In this document: positions 5,935 to 8,022 of the stretch, in pieces
Layout: each line of letters starts with the position of its first letter
Position numbering within the stretch: the stretch's first letter is position 1
Assembly: GCA_023384315.1 (NCBI GenBank)
Contig: JAHDWY010000173.1
Coordinates: 1-8,022 of the forward strand
Source of the DNA: Candidatus Hydrogenedentota bacterium
GTDB taxonomy: Bacteria > Hydrogenedentota > Hydrogenedentia > Hydrogenedentales > SLHB01
DNA: 8,022 nucleotides
Direction: 5' to 3'
Notes under the pieces: generated by a model
What the model saw: the letters and a program-made list of their open reading frames with translations, nothing else
Told to the model about the DNA's origin: nothing
Databases searched by the model: none
Position numbers and translations under genes: made by a program

Positions 5935-7410
5935 ATGTTGGAAACCGCAGACCTCGACGCCCGCTTGTCAAAAAAAGACGCGAAGGAAGCGCTCGATCGG
6001 CTGGACCTCGAGTTGTCCCAGTTACAGCGGGACCTGCAGCCGGACGGTTGCCCGGTGCTTGTCGTCTTTGAGGGGTGGGACGCGGCGGGGAAAGGGTCTG
6101 TACTGAACCGGTTGCTGCAACCCCTGGACCCGCGCGGCTATAAAGTGCACAACATCAAGGAACCGACCCTCGAAGAACGCATGTATCCCGCTTTGTGCCG
6201 GTTCTGGCTCACGGCGCCGGCGCGCGGCACCATTGCCATCTACAACCATAGCTGGTACCGGCAGGTGCTCAACGAGCGCGTCGAGGGCGACGTGAATGGT
6301 GCGGGGCTGCACCAGGCCTACGAGCGTATCCGGACGTTTGAGCGGCAGTTGCAGGACGATGGTGCGGTTGTCGTCAAGTTCTTCTTCCACATTTCCAAGA
6401 AGGAACAGGCGAAACGGTTTAAGCGGATTGCCAAGGATCCCGCCTTCGCGTGGAAGGTCGGCAAAGCGGAACGCAAACGGCACAAGAAATACTCGGACTA
6501 CGAGCAGGCGGTGGAGGACATGCTGCGCGAAACATCGACCTCGTACGCGCCGTGGACCATCGTTCCCGCGACGGACGAGAATTTCGCCGAGGTCATGGTC
6601 GCGGAAACGTTGCATGCCGCGCTCAAGGCGGCGCTCGCGGGAGGTGAAAGCGGTACGGCGCAGCCCGTGATTGCCGCGCCCCGGCGGACAAGCCCGCTGG
6701 ATCGGGTAGACCTTGCGGTCAAGATTGAACGGAAGGAATACGACAAGGCGCTGCCAAGGCTTCAGTCTGAGTTGCGGCGCCTGCAACACCTCTGCTACTT
6801 CGCGCGAACGCCGGTGATCATTGTCTACGAGGGCACCGACGCCTCCGGCAAGGGCGGCAACATCCGCCGGCTGACGCGGGGCCTTGACCCGCGCGGGTAC
6901 GAGGTGGTCCCCGTCGGCGCGCCTCAAGGCGAGGAACGGCGCCGGCATTATCTCTGGCGATTCTGGTCGGCATTGCCGAAGGCGGGGCACTTCACCATCT
7001 TCGACCGGAGCTGGTATGGCCGCGTCCTCGTCGAGCGCGTGGAGGGGTTCGCCAAACCGCACGAATGGGAGCGGGCCTACCGCGAGATCAACGAATTCGA
7101 GCAGCAACTCGTGGAATTCGGGGCGGTCCTTGTGAAGTTCTATCTACATATATCCAAAGACGAGCAACTCAACCGGTTCAAAGAGCGGGAAACGCTGCCG
7201 CATAAGCGGTGGAAATTGACCGACGAGGACTGGCGCAACCGCGAGCGCTGGGAGGATTACTGGGATCCCGTGTCCGACATGATCGAGCGCACCTCGACTC
7301 CCCACGCGCCATGGATTATCATCGAAGCGAATGACAAGCGCTACGCCCGGATCAAAGCGCTGCGGACTGTTGTCGATTGGCTTTCCGCATCGCTACCCGA
7401 CACGGACTGA
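5935..7410 (+). CDS. pap: Two-domain polyphosphate kinase 2 (polyphosphate:AMP phosphotransferase type)
   Basis: This 491-residue cytosolic protein carries two tandem PPK2 domains, at about 15-232 and 258-486, joined by a Gly/Ala/Pro-containing linker. Fused two-domain PPK2 enzymes are class II and typically phosphorylate AMP to ADP using polyphosphate. The C-terminal domain has the full set: Walker A EGTDASGKGG (299-308, Lys306), Walker B FDRSWYGRVLVERVEG (Asp357, Arg358), and a basic lid region with HKRWKLTDEDW. The N-terminal domain keeps Walker A EGWDAAGKGS (46-55, Lys53), but its Walker B reads YNHSWYRQVLNERVEG. Asn104 and His105 thus replace the Asp-Arg pair, so it is probably a structural or regulatory copy. 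This agrees with my recollection that the N-terminal domain of the Pseudomonas two-domain enzyme is degenerate. The gene has its own good ribosome-binding site 61 bp after the response regulator, so a link to that signalling unit is uncertain. Confidence 0.93.
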   Translation: MLETADLDARLSKKDAKEALDRLDLELSQLQRDLQPDGCPVLVVFEGWDAAGKGSVLNRLLQPLDPRGYKVHNIKEPTLEERMYPALCRFWLTAPARGTIAIYNHSWYRQVLNERVEGDVNGAGLHQAYERIRTFERQLQDDGAVVVKFFFHISKKEQAKRFKRIAKDPAFAWKVGKAERKRHKKYSDYEQAVEDMLRETSTSYAPWTIVPATDENFAEVMVAETLHAALKAALAGGESGTAQPVIAAPRRTSPLDRVDLAVKIERKEYDKALPRLQSELRRLQHLCYFARTPVIIVYEGTDASGKGGNIRRLTRGLDPRGYEVVPVGAPQGEERRRHYLWRFWSALPKAGHFTIFDRSWYGRVLVERVEGFAKPHEWERAYREINEFEQQLVEFGAVLVKFYLHISKDEQLNRFKERETLPHKRWKLTDEDWRNRERWEDYWDPVSDMIERTSTPHAPWIIIEANDKRYARIKALRTVVDWLSASLPDTD

Positions 7411-7422
7411 AGCGCTGCGACC

Positions 7423-8022
7423 ATGCCAAACCAAATGAGGAACGTTTCCATTTATCGGATGAAATGCGTACGAACGACGACCGGTTTCCACGGCTTCACC
7501 CTGGTGGAACTCCTGGTTGTCATTGCAATTATCGGTATCCTTTCCGCCATTCTGCTGCCCGCGCTCGCGCGCGCCCGCGAATCGGCGCGGCGTGCTTCGT
7601 GCCAGAACAACCTGAAACAGTTCGGTACGATCTTCGCCATGTACGCCGGCGAGAATAAGGGCGACTATCCGCCGCCGGCCCCTTACGGCAGCGTACGGCC
7701 GGATGGACGGTCGTCGCCGCTTTTCGAATCTCCACACGGCGCGAGTATCGTTCCGGATTATCTCGCGGATTCCGCGATCGCGGAATGTCCATCCGATTTA
7801 GGGGCCGATCCGGGATGGGTGAGCGTAGGCCCTCGCGTGCCATCCGGCGGAATCGCGTTCGACCGATGGCAGAAGGACGCCCTTCAGGCGCAGGACGCGG
7901 TTTCGTACGACTATTACCTGTGCGCGGAACTTGCCCGTTCCTACATGTACAAAGGATACCTCGCCGCTAACGCGGCCGAGTACTACGGAATCTGGGGGGC
8001 AAAATCGGTCAATCCCATCGTA
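7423..8022 (+). CDS. Type IV prepilin-like / pseudopilin-family protein (3' end outside window)
   Basis: The frame is open from ATG 7423 to the window edge (200 codons, no stop). After a short basic leader, residues 24-40 read G|FTLVELLVVIAIIGIL, the class III signal cleaved by prepilin peptidase after Gly24, with the conserved Glu at +5 of the mature protein. The hydrophobic helix leads into LLPALARARESARRASCQNNLKQFG and MYAGENKGDYPPP. This pattern is typical of the large pseudopilin-like (DUF1559-related) families of Planctomycetota, Lentisphaerota and Hydrogenedentota. These proteins sit in the inner membrane with a periplasmic or surface globular domain; specific roles are mostly unknown. 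In-frame ATGs at 7435 and 7459 also give plausible leaders (20 and 12 residues). No clear ribosome-binding site picks between them. The gene begins 12 nt after the PPK2 stop, with no terminator between. Confidence 0.85.
   Translation, partial: MPNQMRNVSIYRMKCVRTTTGFHGFTLVELLVVIAIIGILSAILLPALARARESARRASCQNNLKQFGTIFAMYAGENKGDYPPPAPYGSVRPDGRSSPLFESPHGASIVPDYLADSAIAECPSDLGADPGWVSVGPRVPSGGIAFDRWQKDALQAQDAVSYDYYLCAELARSYMYKGYLAANAAEYYGIWGAKSVNPIV
7769..7786 (+). repeat. Perfect 18-nt palindrome
   Basis: ATTCCGCGATCGCGGAAT equals its own reverse complement. It lies within the prepilin-like gene (encoding part of DSAIAEC) and contains the octamer GCGATCGC. There is no loop, so it is a dyad rather than a hairpin-terminator signal. 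Function unknown; may be chance. Confidence 0.5.

Noticed and set aside
6022..7107. Long minus-strand open frame of 361 codons
   Set aside because: It is antisense to the well-supported PPK2 gene, is rich in Arg/Pro/Leu with no known motif, and is explained by GC-rich codon structure.

Overview
The window comes from a Gram-negative, diderm bacterium with fairly GC-rich DNA. The diderm inference rests on an outer-membrane TonB-dependent receptor and a periplasmic YfiR-type protein. The last gene is a prepilin-like protein with a long hydrophobic N-terminus followed by a CQNNLKQ-type segment. That gene type is strongly expanded in Planctomycetota, Lentisphaerota, Hydrogenedentota and related lineages, so an environmental member of such a group is my best guess. 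No rRNA or other marker gene is present to confirm it.

All genes are on the + strand and tightly packed. Positions 1-1404 hold the C-terminal barrel of a TonB-dependent receptor that begins outside the window. It overlaps by 13 nt a yfiR-like gene (1392-2030), which in turn overlaps by 20 nt a large membrane hybrid histidine kinase (2011-5222). The kinase has the order TM, CHASE8-like periplasmic domain, TM, HAMP, PAS, DHp, ATPase, REC, REC, HPt. Its reading frame is broken at about 3356/3357, just after the H-box. The missing stretch matches a 13-nt deletion that removed about four residues of a highly conserved motif, so as read the kinase is split into two fragments. A stand-alone response regulator with a four-cysteine C-terminal module follows at 5274-5873.

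These four genes look like one signalling unit: outer-membrane receptor, periplasmic YfiR-type regulator, CHASE8-type membrane sensor with an internal phosphorelay, and a soluble receiver protein. The YfiR plus CHASE8 pairing recalls the YfiBNR (TpbB) system. Here the sensor's output is a histidine-kinase phosphorelay rather than a diguanylate cyclase.

After a 61-bp gap with its own good ribosome-binding site comes a two-domain PPK2 (polyphosphate:AMP phosphotransferase type, 5935-7410). Its first domain has lost the Walker B Asp-Arg pair. A prepilin-like gene starts 12 nt further on (7423) and runs off the end of the window. There is no non-coding stretch longer than about 60 bp, and I see no tRNA, rRNA, CRISPR array, insertion sequence or convincing rho-independent terminator.
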